The notes under the pieces are model-generated. The model did not search any database. It was not told the origin of the DNA and saw only the letters and a list, made by a program, of their open reading frames with translations. Of a DNA stretch of 64,000 nucleotides, positions 7,744 to 17,546 are shown piece by piece; the stretch's first letter is position 1, and every line of letters starts with the position of its first letter. The translations under genes and the position numbers were made by a program. This DNA is from Pseudomonas fluorescens. Its GTDB lineage: Bacteria; Pseudomonadota; Gammaproteobacteria; Pseudomonadales; Pseudomonadaceae. Location of the stretch: contig NZ_MOBX01000003.1 of the NCBI RefSeq assembly GCF_003732425.1, positions 620,001 through 684,000 on the forward strand, read 5' to 3'.

Positions 7744-10700
7744 ATGGACATTCGCCACCTGACCTTCATGGCCGGCCAACCTTCTGCGGCCGTCAAACCG
7801 CGCGAGCACTTCTGGGGCATGCCTAAACGCGGCCTAGCGTTCCTGCTGGCCAACGTCATGTTCTGGCAACCGATGTGGGCGCAGGCGGATGGCATCGTGG
7901 TCAACGCGCCGGGCACCAGTCTGGATCGCGCGGGCAATGGCGTGCCGATCGTCAACATCGCCGCGCCCAACGCCAGCGGGCTGTCGCACAATCAGTTTCA
8001 CGATTACAACGTCGGCGCGCAGGGCGTCATCCTCAACAACGCCACCGCGCGCACACAACTGACGCAACTGGGCGGGATCATTCTCGGCAACCAGAATCTG
8101 CGTGGAGCGGCGGCGCAAGCCATCCTCAACGAAGTCAACGGCGGCAGCCCGAGCCAGTTGCGCGGTTACACCGAAGTGGCGGGGCAGTCGGCGCGGGTCA
8201 TCGTCGCCAACCCTTACGGCATCAGTTGCAACGGGTGCGGTTTCATCAACACCCCGCGCGTGACGCTGACCACCGGTAAACCGGTGCTCGACAACGGTCG
8301 GCTGGATCATTTTCAGGTGGATCAGGGCAGCATCTCCATCGATGGTGTCGGCCTCGATGCGAACAGCGTCGACAGCTTCGAAATCATCACCCGCAGTGCG
8401 CAGATCAACGCGCAGATCCACGCCAAGAACCTCAACATCACCACCGGCCGCAACGACGTCAACGCTGACACTCTCGCTGCCACTGCGCGCGCCGACGACG
8501 GCAGCGCCAAACCACAACTGGCCATCGACTCCTCGGCGCTCGGCGGCATGTATGCCGGTGCGATCAAACTGGTAGGCACCGAGCAGGGCGTCGGCGTGAA
8601 ACTGGCGGGCGATCTCGCGGCCAGTGCCGGTGATATCCAGATCGACGCCAGTGGCCAGTTGAGCATGGCCAAGGTCACGGCGAGCAACGCCGTCGCCATC
8701 AAAGCGAAAAGCCTCGATGCTCAAGGGCCGGTGTACGCCGGCACGCAACTGAACGTGCAAACCGCCGAGCAACTGATCAACCGCCAAAGCCTGGCCGCCC
8801 GCGACAGCGTCAGCCTGAGCAGCGGCGGCAAGCTGACCAACAATGGCGTGATCGAAGCCGGGGTGAATGCCGACAACAGTCGCAATGCCACCGGTGATCT
8901 GGCCATCAACAGCGCCGCCGTGAGCAACACTGGCAGTGTCTTGGCCAGCCGCACCCTGAATGCCACGGCAGCGACTGTGTTGGACAACCAGAACGGCATC
9001 GTCCAGGCAAAAACCGTCATCCTCAACGCTGCGCGTCTGGTCAACCAAGGAGTCAATGCACGCATTTACGGTGAGACTCGCCTGGCCTTGAGCGCTCCGG
9101 CCATCGTCAACCTCAACGGTCTGATTCGCTTCGCCGATAACCAAGCGGCGACCTTGGTGGTCGACAGTCTGGACAACCGTCACGGCCGCATCGAAATCGC
9201 CGGCGGCAGCCTCAAGCTCAATGCCCGAGAAGTGAAAAACACCGACGGCAAAATCATCGCTGGGCGCCTGGACATCGATGCCCGCCAACTCGACAACAGC
9301 AGCGGCCTGATCGGCGCCAGCCAGAGCGACGCCAAAGTGGTCGCCCGTGAGCGTCTGGACAACGGCAAAGGCAAGCTTCAGGCGAAAACCACACTGGCAG
9401 TGTCTGGCGGCGAATTGCTCAATCAGGGCGGTACGCTGGCGGCTGACCAGATCAAGGTCACCGCGGCGCGCCTCGATAACAGCGACAAAGGTGTCATCAG
9501 TGCCGAAAACGGTACAGCCGAACTGACGCTGACGCAGGATCTGGATAACCACGACGGCAAAGTGCAGGCGTCGGAACGCCTGACGGTCGCCGCGCAGAGC
9601 ATCAACAACCGCAACGCCAGCCTGACCGGCAAGACCCTTGAGGTGAACAGCGTTGGCGCGCTCGACAACGCCCAAGGCACGATTTCCTCCGCTGACACTT
9701 TGATCACCAGCGCAGACCTGGACAACAGCCAAGGTCTGATTCAAGGCACCGACCGCCTCAACCTGACCGCGCAGGATGTGCAAAACGCCAGCGGCAAGCT
9801 GCTCGGCGGCGTGGTCGATGCCAACCTGCGCAATCTCACCGGCAACAATGACGGCACGATCAGCGCCGAAACCGGCCAGCTTACGCTAGTCGTCCAGCAA
9901 CACCTGAACAGCGCCTTGGGTCGCTTGCAATCCAGTCAGGCTGACATCGACATTCAGGCCGGCTCGGTCGATAACCGTGGCGGTATCGTTGCCGCAAAAC
10001 AACTGTTGATGGTGGCGAAAGACGGCCACATCGACAACCGTGGCGGGCGCATGATCGCCGACGGTCTGGAGCTGCACGCCGCCAGCCTCGATAACAGTGA
10101 CAGCGGCCTTTTGGCGGCGGGTGCCGATGGCGCGCGATTGCTCCTCACGCAAACCGCGCCGGGCCAATCGCAACTGCTCAACCACAAGGGCCGGATCCAG
10201 AGCGAGGCCGACCTGCACATCGAAAGCGATGTCGTCGATAACCGCGCCGGTGTCCTGCTCGGCAAAACCATCGACATCAACGCCACGCAACTTAGCAACA
10301 ATGAAAAGGGCGGCATCGTCGGCAACGGCGGTGATGTTGTCCTCAACATTGCCGGTGTGTTCAGCAACCTGACCGGTGTGGTCGATGCCGGCGATCAGCG
10401 TCTGCTGCTCGATCAACTCACGTCGCTGGACAACCGTGGCGGCACCCTGCAAGGCAAGCGTCTGGACATCACCAGCGCGGCGATCAACAACAACGCGGGC
10501 GGGCAGATCATCGCCGGCAGCGACGGCCTGAAAATCACCGGCCAGACCCTGCTCAATCAGCAGGGCATCATCCTCGCCAACGGCAGCCACGCCGAACTGG
10601 CGCTGGGTACCGGCAGTCTGCAGAACCAGGGCGGCACCCTGCAAGCCGACTCGCTGAATATCACCAGCGCCGACCTCGACAACAGCGCAGTCAACGGTAA

Positions 10701-13700
10701 GGCCGGGCTGATTTCCAGCCTGATCGATGACCTGACGCTGACCGTAACCCGTCTGACCAACCGCGCCGGCAAACTGTTCGGCAAGGATCAGCTGATCTTC
10801 ACCGGCACCAGCCTGGACAACACCGGCGGCGAGATCAGTAGCAATCAAATGGGCCTCGAAGCGGTCGGGCAGATTCTCAATCAGGGCGGGCTGATCGAAT
10901 CGGCCACCAGCCTCAAACTCACTGCCGGCGGCTTGGATAACAGCGCTGGCGGCCAGATCCGTGCGTTAGGTGGCGTCGCAAGTCAGATCAAACTGACCGG
11001 GAACCTGAACAATCAGAGCGGCGTGATCGAAATCGGCAGCCAGGACTTGGTGCTGTCCGGCGCGCAACTGAATAACCTCAGCGGCAACGTGCGCCACGCG
11101 GCGCAGGGTCTGTTCGATCTGGATCTGAGCCAACTGACCGGCACCCAAGGCAGCCTCACCGGTCTGGGCAAGGGCGTATGGGATGTTGGCGCGGTCAATG
11201 GCGTCGGCACTTGGCAGCTCAACGGCGGGCTGACTTACACCAGCGCGCAGGACCTGACGCTCAACGCCGGCGACCGGATCGCCAGTGCTTCGACACTGAA
11301 TCTGAATGTCGCCAACCTGAACAACGCCGGGCAATTGGCGAGCGACGGTGACCTGACCCTGAACCTGGGCGGCAATCTGCTCAACAGCGGTAAAGTCTCG
11401 GCGCAGCAGAAACTCACGATCAACGCCAACGACGTGATTCAACAGGACGGTCGACTGGTCAGCGGTGGCGATACCGTCATGACCCTGCGCGGCACGCTGG
11501 ACAACGTCGGCCGCCTCATCGCCAACCAGAACCTCATGGTGACGGCGGCGCAGATCAACAACAAAGGCACCCTCGGCGCCCAAGGTAACCTCGAATTCAC
11601 CGCCGCCAACGGCATTTACAACGGCGCCGATACGCTGCTGTTCAGCGGCGGCACGATGAAGCTGCACGGAAACAGCCTGAACAACTTCTACGGCGACATC
11701 TACAGCCGTGGCAACCTCAGCTTCGACGCCGTCGGTGGTGGTCGCGCTGCGGTCTTCAGCAACCTGTCGGGCACCGTCGAAGGCGAGGGTGACATCGACA
11801 TCAACGCGGTCTCGGTGGAAAACGCCAAGGCGGAATTCGAGATGACCTCAGGGCAGTCGTCCGGCAGCCTCAGTTGGGTCTGCGGTCAGCATTGCGGCGG
11901 CGGTGACGGCTGGAAACGCGGCTACATCACCATCACCACCGACTTCGACGACCGGGTCCTCAAAGACTCCCGTGCGGCGCGTTTCGTCGCCGGCAAGAAC
12001 TTCACCATTCACGCCAATCAGGTGGAAAACCGTTACAGCCTGCTGGCAGCAAATGGTGATCTGAGCATTACGGCCGACAGTCTGCTGAACAAAGGCGCGG
12101 TATCGCGTTCGGGCCATCGCGTGGTGCAGATTGGCACGCCGGGGCACATCGACAACAGCCTGTGGGATCAGATGGAGTTCATCGATATCCCGGCCTTCAA
12201 CGCGGCGACTGCGGCGGGCAATTTCGATGAAGCTCGTTTCGAAGAACTGGTCAGCCGTTCCAGCGATTCGCGCTTTGCTCAAACCAGCGACGTCACCACA
12301 TGGAATGACAACGGCAACAACGTTTACGCGGCGGTGCTCCAGGCCGGGGGCAAGGTCAAGCTGGATGTGACCAACAGCATTCAGAACGGCACGCTGTACG
12401 AGAACACTTATGGCCAACTGACCGGTTCGTTGTCCAGCGACCAGACCGATGCGGTCGGTGGCATCAACATCAATCTGGGCAAGCGCAGCACCGATGCCAG
12501 TGTCCAGGCACCGACCGCCGTGACTCGCATCGAGCATGTCGATGCCGACGGCGTGAAGCAGATCAGCTTTGTTCCGGTCGACTTCAAAGGTGTGCCGTTT
12601 GCGGCGGTTGATCCGACGGCGTCTTCGACGTTCCGTCTGCCGAAAGGCCCGTACGGCATGTTCGTGCAGAGCAGCAATCCACAGAGCCGTTACCTGATCG
12701 AGACCAACCCGGAGCTGACCCAGACCGCGCCGTTCATGAGTTCCGACTACCTGCTCGGCAAACTCAATTTCAGCGCCGATGAAACCGCGCGCCGCCTCGG
12801 CGATGGCCGCTATGAATCGCGCCTGATCAGCGACGCCGTCATGGCCCAGACCGGTCAGCGTTTCCTCGCCAATGGCCTGGAGAACGACTACGAGCAATTC
12901 CGTTACCTGATGGATAACGCGCTCGCCAGCAAGAACGAACTGAACCTGTCGGTCGGCGTCAGCCTGACTTCTGAACAGGTCGCTGCACTGACCCACGACA
13001 TCGTGTGGATGGAAGAGCGCATCGTCGACGGCCAGAAAGTGCTGGTGCCTGTGCTCTACCTGGCCCAGGCCGAATCGCGCAACGTGCGTGGCGGCAGCCT
13101 GATTCAGGGCCGTGATCTGGAACTGCTGGCCGGTAACGATCTGGTCAACGTCGGTACCTTGAGCGCGAGCAAAGACGTTTCTGTCGATGTGAAGGGCAGC
13201 CTCTATCAGGGTGGCCTGGTCGAAGCCAATGAGCGCATCAAGCTGATGGCCACCGACAGTATTCGCAACGCACTGGCCGGCGAAATCCGTGGCAACCAGG
13301 TCGAACTGACCAGCCTCAAAGGCGACATCGTCAACGATCGTACCGCCATCGCGGTGCGTGACGGCAACGGCATGCGCACCCTCGTCGATGAGGGCGGCAA
13401 CATCACTGCGCGCGACAGCCTGACCATTAAGTCCGGCAACGATCTGGTCAATTCGTCCTCAATCAGCAGCGGCGGCGACGCCAGCCTGAGCGCCACCCGC
13501 GACATCAACCTGCTGGCGACGCGCAACGAAAACGAACTGCACGAAGTGTTCAATGGCGGCCATCGCTCCGTCATCACCACCACCGTGGAAAACCTTGCGT
13601 CGACGGTGAAAAGCGGTGGCAACTTGAAGCTCGACGCCGGCCGTGACATCAACGTCGTCGCCAGCACCGCCGAAGCCAAAGGCAACCTCAACGCCGACGC

Positions 13701-16215
13701 CAAGCGCGACATTTACATGTCCTCGGCCGGCGACGAAAACAACGTCGAAACCCACAGCAAGGACGGCAAGAAACGCGTCCACGAAGAAGACAACCACACC
13801 GTTCAGAAAACCGCTGAATTCATCGCTGGAGGCGACGTAAAAACCAGTTCCGGCCGCGACACCACACTGGTTGCGAGCAAGATCAGCGCAGGCAATGAAG
13901 CCTACGTCTACGCCGGCAATGATCTGAACCTGCTGGCCGCGCAGAACAAGGACTATTCCCTCTATGACATGAAAGAGAAGGGAGGCTTCGGCAGCCTGAA
14001 ACTCAAGCGCGACGAAGTCACCCAGGTCACCCACGTGGGTAGCGAGATCAAGACCGGTGGCAACCTCTCGCTCGTCAGCAAGGGTGACCAGCTCTATCAA
14101 GTGGCCAAGCTCGACAGCGGCAAGGACATCGTTCTCGACAGCGGCGGCGCCATCACCTTTGAAGGGGTGAAGGATCTGCATGATGAGAGCCATACCAAAA
14201 CCAACAACAACGCCGCGTGGGTCTCGGCCAAAGGGCGCGGCAACACCGATGAGACCTTGCGTCAGACACAAATGATTGCCAAGGGCAACATCGTGATCAA
14301 GGCCGTTGATGGGCTGAAGATTGATATCAAGGATGTCAATCAGGAGTCCGTGAGCCAGACCATCGACAGCATGGTCAAGGCTGACCCGCAGTTGGCATGG
14401 TTGAAAGAAGCCGAGGCGCGGGGGGATGTGGATTGGCGGCTGGTGAAGGAGATTCACGAGTCGTTCAAATACAACAACTCGGGGCTTGGTCCGGCATCGC
14501 AGATGATCATCGCGATCGTCATGGCCGCCGTCGTCGGACCGGCTGCCCTGACAGCGTTGAGCGGAATGGGCACGTTCTGGGCCGCGACCTTTGCGGCTGT
14601 GGCTACCGGCGCGGCAACAAATGCCACGACAAGCTTCATCAATAACGGCGGAAACCTTGGGGCTGTATTCCAGGATGTAACTTCCTCGGATGCACTGGCC
14701 AGTTACGTGATTTCCGGAGTGACCGCTGGCCTTACCGCAGGTTACTTCGACAGTGTTCTCAAGACCACGACGAACCCGATTACCGGCAAAGTCATGACCG
14801 ACTTGAGCAGTCTGGAAGGTATCGGCCGTTTCGCCGGTAACCAGCTGTTGCAGAACACCACTTCGACTGTCTTGGGGGGGGCTCTTGGTCAGCATGCGGA
14901 TTTCGGTAACGCATTGACAGGTGCTCTGTTGAGCACCTTGAATGCGGCGGCATTCAACGCGGTAGGCGACTTTGCTGCTAGTCAGGGTTGGAAGGACGGG
15001 AGTCTTGAGAAAATCGCATTGCACGCAGTTGTTGGCGGGTTGCTGAACGAAGCAGCAGGTGGTGATTTCAAAACGGGTGCATTGGCCGCTGGCGCTAATG
15101 AGGCCCTGGTTACCCAGTTGGCCACGCTGGTGAAGAACGACAGCAACCTGTTGTCGATGTCCTCCCAATTGGTGGGTGTAGCCGCGGCTGCCTTGAGCAA
15201 CGGTAACCTTCAAGACGGCGCCACGATTGCGAAAGACGCCACCAACTACAACTACCTGATGCACCACGAAATCGTGGAAATGCTCGATGAGCAGGCAAAG
15301 TGCGCAACCGAAACCTGCAAAACAGAAGTGCGGGAACGCTATGCCGATCTGGATGAGCAGAGAAATGCAGAGCTGGGCAGCCTTTGCCAGAAAAATATAA
15401 CGGCCTGCAACCAGCTTTCGGCACAACTGCAAGCCGATGCACCGAAAATCCGAGAACTGGCAGAGCAACTCCGGCTTAGCGGGGATATAGGTGCGGCTGC
15501 AACTGTGGGCTGGGTCATCACCGAGAATAACCAGGCTGCACAAAATACGATCACGAGGGAGGTTGTTGTTCAGCGTGATGGTGAGGCGGGCGCTTTCTGG
15601 GGGGATGCTGCAGAAGTATTGGCAGATACCGCGGGCGGTGGTAGGCCGGGTAGCAGTAAAGGAACGACTAAGACCGGTATCGTAGAAAGTAATGAATCAT
15701 CTGCGTCGACTACCTCGGCAACAAGAGGTCCGATTACAGACGATATTCCTCCTGCCACATCCGCCACTTCGCGCGTAGGCTTGAGAGAAGATCTCGCAGG
15801 ACAGGCGGGTATTCCGAGGGATATGATTGGAAATCCATCCAGTGTGTGGGGACGGTCGATCGAAGATCTCAAACAATCGCTCACAATGGATGGCGCGACT
15901 GCCACCTTGTCGACAAAGAGCAAAACGTCAGGTAATGCCCAAGTGTATGAGATTACCGGTAGTGCAACTGGGATTAAGGAAATTCAATATAGTCCGTCAA
16001 CAGTTGATAGTGCTAACAAATCAAAACATATAGGCGGATACTATAGAATTACGTATGGCGACAATACCTCGGTGAAAGTTGTTGATCCCGATACATATAG
16101 GCCGCAGTTTAAAGGGCCGAATGAGCCAATTTACGACAAGGATACGCTTTTCATGAATCCGCAGGGGCAGGAAGTATCGTTTAATCCTGCCACCAACAAA
16201 TGGGTGCCTAAATGA
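7744..16215 (+). CDS. TpsA/CdiA-like filamentous haemagglutinin with C-terminal toxin-like domain
   Basis: ATG 7744 gives 2823 residues; the longer frame starts inside the TpsB gene and is rejected. A long signal region (to about 48, ending PMWAQA) precedes the TPS secretion domain (about 49-190, with NPYGI, SCNGCGF and RVTLTTG). Then come long beta-helix FHA repeats, an FHA-2-like segment with YSLYDMKEKGGFG, a DUF637 (PF04830) region around 2240-2450, and a helical linker (HHEIVEMLDEQAKCATETC). After REDLAGQAGIPRDMIGNPSS a ~120-residue tip begins (WGRSIEDLKQS, then HIGGYYRITYG and VKVVDPDTYRP). The tip is AT-richer than the body, as expected for an exchanged toxin module; its activity cannot be named. 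The immunity-like gene overlaps the stop. A G8 run lies at 14874-14881. Confidence 0.93.
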   Translation: MDIRHLTFMAGQPSAAVKPREHFWGMPKRGLAFLLANVMFWQPMWAQADGIVVNAPGTSLDRAGNGVPIVNIAAPNASGLSHNQFHDYNVGAQGVILNNATARTQLTQLGGIILGNQNLRGAAAQAILNEVNGGSPSQLRGYTEVAGQSARVIVANPYGISCNGCGFINTPRVTLTTGKPVLDNGRLDHFQVDQGSISIDGVGLDANSVDSFEIITRSAQINAQIHAKNLNITTGRNDVNADTLAATARADDGSAKPQLAIDSSALGGMYAGAIKLVGTEQGVGVKLAGDLAASAGDIQIDASGQLSMAKVTASNAVAIKAKSLDAQGPVYAGTQLNVQTAEQLINRQSLAARDSVSLSSGGKLTNNGVIEAGVNADNSRNATGDLAINSAAVSNTGSVLASRTLNATAATVLDNQNGIVQAKTVILNAARLVNQGVNARIYGETRLALSAPAIVNLNGLIRFADNQAATLVVDSLDNRHGRIEIAGGSLKLNAREVKNTDGKIIAGRLDIDARQLDNSSGLIGASQSDAKVVARERLDNGKGKLQAKTTLAVSGGELLNQGGTLAADQIKVTAARLDNSDKGVISAENGTAELTLTQDLDNHDGKVQASERLTVAAQSINNRNASLTGKTLEVNSVGALDNAQGTISSADTLITSADLDNSQGLIQGTDRLNLTAQDVQNASGKLLGGVVDANLRNLTGNNDGTISAETGQLTLVVQQHLNSALGRLQSSQADIDIQAGSVDNRGGIVAAKQLLMVAKDGHIDNRGGRMIADGLELHAASLDNSDSGLLAAGADGARLLLTQTAPGQSQLLNHKGRIQSEADLHIESDVVDNRAGVLLGKTIDINATQLSNNEKGGIVGNGGDVVLNIAGVFSNLTGVVDAGDQRLLLDQLTSLDNRGGTLQGKRLDITSAAINNNAGGQIIAGSDGLKITGQTLLNQQGIILANGSHAELALGTGSLQNQGGTLQADSLNITSADLDNSAVNGKAGLISSLIDDLTLTVTRLTNRAGKLFGKDQLIFTGTSLDNTGGEISSNQMGLEAVGQILNQGGLIESATSLKLTAGGLDNSAGGQIRALGGVASQIKLTGNLNNQSGVIEIGSQDLVLSGAQLNNLSGNVRHAAQGLFDLDLSQLTGTQGSLTGLGKGVWDVGAVNGVGTWQLNGGLTYTSAQDLTLNAGDRIASASTLNLNVANLNNAGQLASDGDLTLNLGGNLLNSGKVSAQQKLTINANDVIQQDGRLVSGGDTVMTLRGTLDNVGRLIANQNLMVTAAQINNKGTLGAQGNLEFTAANGIYNGADTLLFSGGTMKLHGNSLNNFYGDIYSRGNLSFDAVGGGRAAVFSNLSGTVEGEGDIDINAVSVENAKAEFEMTSGQSSGSLSWVCGQHCGGGDGWKRGYITITTDFDDRVLKDSRAARFVAGKNFTIHANQVENRYSLLAANGDLSITADSLLNKGAVSRSGHRVVQIGTPGHIDNSLWDQMEFIDIPAFNAATAAGNFDEARFEELVSRSSDSRFAQTSDVTTWNDNGNNVYAAVLQAGGKVKLDVTNSIQNGTLYENTYGQLTGSLSSDQTDAVGGININLGKRSTDASVQAPTAVTRIEHVDADGVKQISFVPVDFKGVPFAAVDPTASSTFRLPKGPYGMFVQSSNPQSRYLIETNPELTQTAPFMSSDYLLGKLNFSADETARRLGDGRYESRLISDAVMAQTGQRFLANGLENDYEQFRYLMDNALASKNELNLSVGVSLTSEQVAALTHDIVWMEERIVDGQKVLVPVLYLAQAESRNVRGGSLIQGRDLELLAGNDLVNVGTLSASKDVSVDVKGSLYQGGLVEANERIKLMATDSIRNALAGEIRGNQVELTSLKGDIVNDRTAIAVRDGNGMRTLVDEGGNITARDSLTIKSGNDLVNSSSISSGGDASLSATRDINLLATRNENELHEVFNGGHRSVITTTVENLASTVKSGGNLKLDAGRDINVVASTAEAKGNLNADAKRDIYMSSAGDENNVETHSKDGKKRVHEEDNHTVQKTAEFIAGGDVKTSSGRDTTLVASKISAGNEAYVYAGNDLNLLAAQNKDYSLYDMKEKGGFGSLKLKRDEVTQVTHVGSEIKTGGNLSLVSKGDQLYQVAKLDSGKDIVLDSGGAITFEGVKDLHDESHTKTNNNAAWVSAKGRGNTDETLRQTQMIAKGNIVIKAVDGLKIDIKDVNQESVSQTIDSMVKADPQLAWLKEAEARGDVDWRLVKEIHESFKYNNSGLGPASQMIIAIVMAAVVGPAALTALSGMGTFWAATFAAVATGAATNATTSFINNGGNLGAVFQDVTSSDALASYVISGVTAGLTAGYFDSVLKTTTNPITGKVMTDLSSLEGIGRFAGNQLLQNTTSTVLGGALGQHADFGNALTGALLSTLNAAAFNAVGDFAASQGWKDGSLEKIALHAVVGGLLNEAAGGDFKTGALAAGANEALVTQLATLVKNDSNLLSMSSQLVGVAAAALSNGNLQDGATIAKDATNYNYLMHHEIVEMLDEQAKCATETCKTEVRERYADLDEQRNAELGSLCQKNITACNQLSAQLQADAPKIRELAEQLRLSGDIGAAATVGWVITENNQAAQNTITREVVVQRDGEAGAFWGDAAEVLADTAGGGRPGSSKGTTKTGIVESNESSASTTSATRGPITDDIPPATSATSRVGLREDLAGQAGIPRDMIGNPSSVWGRSIEDLKQSLTMDGATATLSTKSKTSGNAQVYEITGSATGIKEIQYSPSTVDSANKSKHIGGYYRITYGDNTSVKVVDPDTYRPQFKGPNEPIYDKDTLFMNPQGQEVSFNPATNKWVPK

Positions 16216-16757
16216 ATAGTTTTTCTATATCTTGGTTTGCGGCTATTTCTCCAGGGGTATCTCTTGCGGGAATACCTTTGGGGTTGAGTGAGGCCGAGTT
16301 TGAGTCAGAACTGGCAATGTATGCGATTGACGATAAACGAACTCTGTATCGTTTTGAAGGATCTCCGGTTCTTAAAATGGCAAGGTCTGAGGGGGGGGTA
16401 GGGGAGCGCGGGTATATATTTGACTTATTTGAAAGCGATATTGTTAGTTTGAATAAAAGAGGGATTCCTGCGCTAACTATTCAGCTGAGGCAGGGAGAAG
16501 TATTCGCAATAAAGATCTATGACTTTAGTTTTCCAGGCGAACCTGCTAATGATTTTGTCTATAAGGGGTTGCTGCACTCGAATATAGGGTTGGGAAGTGT
16601 TGTTGCAGAGTTGATGCCCTATACGTCCTTGGAGTTTGATAGAGGTGAGGGGTGGTTTGTGACAGATGAGAGCTTCGGCTTAGTTGAAGTGTCAGGGTGG
16701 GGGGTGCCACTAGAGGAAGAGCCTCAGCAAGTTATAACTGCCATTTGTGTACTTTAA
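16212..16757 (+). CDS. Candidate immunity protein for the CdiA-like toxin tip
   Basis: The 181-residue gene overlaps the last codon of the exoprotein gene as ATGA, the tight coupling expected for a toxin/immunity pair. Its product has no signal peptide and so would be cytoplasmic; it is acidic and has aromatic segments such as FDRGEGWFVTDESFG. I do not recognise the family. Base composition is much lower in GC than the upstream body of the exoprotein and equal to the toxin tip, consistent with joint acquisition. A run of eight G at 16391-16398 in the coding sequence is a possible slippage site. Confidence 0.75.
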   Translation: MNSFSISWFAAISPGVSLAGIPLGLSEAEFESELAMYAIDDKRTLYRFEGSPVLKMARSEGGVGERGYIFDLFESDIVSLNKRGIPALTIQLRQGEVFAIKIYDFSFPGEPANDFVYKGLLHSNIGLGSVVAELMPYTSLEFDRGEGWFVTDESFGLVEVSGWGVPLEEEPQQVITAICVL

Positions 16758-16810
16758 CTGTCTTTTCGGAAATTGAACCAAGGTAAATGAGGGCTGATCC
16801 TGAGAGGAGG

Positions 16811-16903
16811 AAAAGGGGACTGATTTATTTTTATCTAAGCTTAAGCTGACTTCGCAGATCGCAGATCGCAGATCGCAGATTGAAAATAAATCTGTCCCCT
16901 TTT
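16811..16903. mobile_element. MITE-like remnant with 21-bp inverted repeats
   Basis: AAAAGGGGACTGATTTATTTT (16811 onward) is mirrored by AAAATAAATCTGTCCCCTTTT (to 16903) with one mismatch. The interior holds four tandem 7-bp units GCAGATC (16854-16881). The ends resemble sequences that border REP-associated transposase genes, but no transposase remains. It separates the active exoprotein/immunity pair from a displaced toxin tip. Confidence 0.65.
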
Positions 16904-16905
16904 GC

Positions 16906-17010
16906 CCAATTGGTCAAGATGCCAGTAAGTCTCAGCAGTATCTGTTGGAAAAGCAGGGCGGAGAACATCTGCCTGAAGTGAAAAATATTAAAATCTTAGA
17001 TAAAAAGTGA
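16906..17010 (+). pseudogene. Displaced CdiA C-terminal tip fragment (orphan toxin end)
   Basis: An open frame without its own start reads PIGQDASKSQQYLLEKQGG and ends EVKNIKILDKK before TGA 17008-17010. It begins immediately after the inverted-repeat remnant and stops 7 bp before the next gene. Its length (34 codons), low GC and place after a CdiA-like locus fit the very C-terminal end of an earlier toxin module left behind after exchange. It is too short to assign an activity. Confidence 0.55.
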
Positions 17011-17017
17011 GGGGGAT

Positions 17018-17308
17018 ATGGATTATTTTCAGTTTGAAATAAAAATTATGCCTCTGCTCAAAGGCTACACTGTGACGAGCTCAAAATTCGCAGGCGGAGA
17101 TTTTGGTGACTTGGAACGAGTAGAGTTGGAAGGCTTTGGGAAACTGGCAACTGTAGAGTTTTGGTCTGAAGGCTGGACGGGTTTTGATATTTATGACTGC
17201 ACTTGTGATGAGCAAGTCATGAATATTTTAGTCTCTCCCGAGGAGGGAGAACTCATCTCGAATGTAATTGAAGAGTTTGTAGGAAAGTTGAATGGCAAAG
17301 CTCAATAA
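17018..17308 (+). CDS. Orphan immunity-like protein
   Basis: The 96-residue product (starting MDYFQFEIKIMPLLKGYTV) is small, acidic and cytoplasmic, with aromatic-rich segments FWSEGWTGFDIYDC and a C-terminal helix. It resembles small immunity proteins of Pseudomonas contact-dependent systems, though I cannot name the family. GAGGGGG lies just before ATG 17018. It follows a displaced toxin tip by 7 bp, matching toxin/immunity order. Orphan immunity genes of this type can protect against related neighbours. Confidence 0.65.
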   Translation: MDYFQFEIKIMPLLKGYTVTSSKFAGGDFGDLERVELEGFGKLATVEFWSEGWTGFDIYDCTCDEQVMNILVSPEEGELISNVIEEFVGKLNGKAQ

Positions 17309-17324
17309 ATCTCTTTAGGTAAAT

Positions 17325-17396
17325 GGGGGCAGACCACGTTTAGACAAGGGGGCGGACCACGGCTTTGCAATTTATTCAAAAAACGTGGTCTGTCCC
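17325..17396. mobile_element. Second inverted-repeat remnant of the GTCTGTCCC type
   Basis: GGGGCAGACCACGTTT (17326-17341) is mirrored by AAACGTGGTCTGTCCC (17381-17396) with one mismatch; a partial third copy (GGGGGCGGACCACG) sits between. A related single element, AATGGGGTCTGTCCCCGTTT, is at 17546-17565. The stretch 17411-17545 between them is a coding-like remnant on the minus strand (SLWRLGLEYWRRCTEFGG, then RDEVHHQAQSLE before a stop) that I cannot assign. Confidence 0.55.
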
Positions 17397-17546
17397 TGAG
17401 GGATCCAAATCTACTCCAGGCTCTGCGCCTGATGATGCACCTCATCGCGCAGAGCTTTCTCCAATCTTTTCCAGTCTTCGCTGCCTCCGAACTCTGTGCA
17501 CCTACGCCAGTATTCCAGGCCAAGGCGCCACAATGAAAGGGGGTAA

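Noticed and set aside
7834..9783. 649-residue open frame on the minus strand inside the exoprotein gene
   Set aside because: It is a high-GC antisense shadow; the + strand frame has clear TPS and FHA motifs, and the minus frame has no recognisable family.
13459..15543. 694-residue open frame on the minus strand
   Set aside because: Antisense to the FHA-2/DUF637 part of the exoprotein; no ribosome site or motif.
16854..16881. Four GCAGATC repeats considered as a regulatory or CRISPR-like array
   Set aside because: Seven-base units without spacers, inside an inverted-repeat remnant; more likely slippage within the element.
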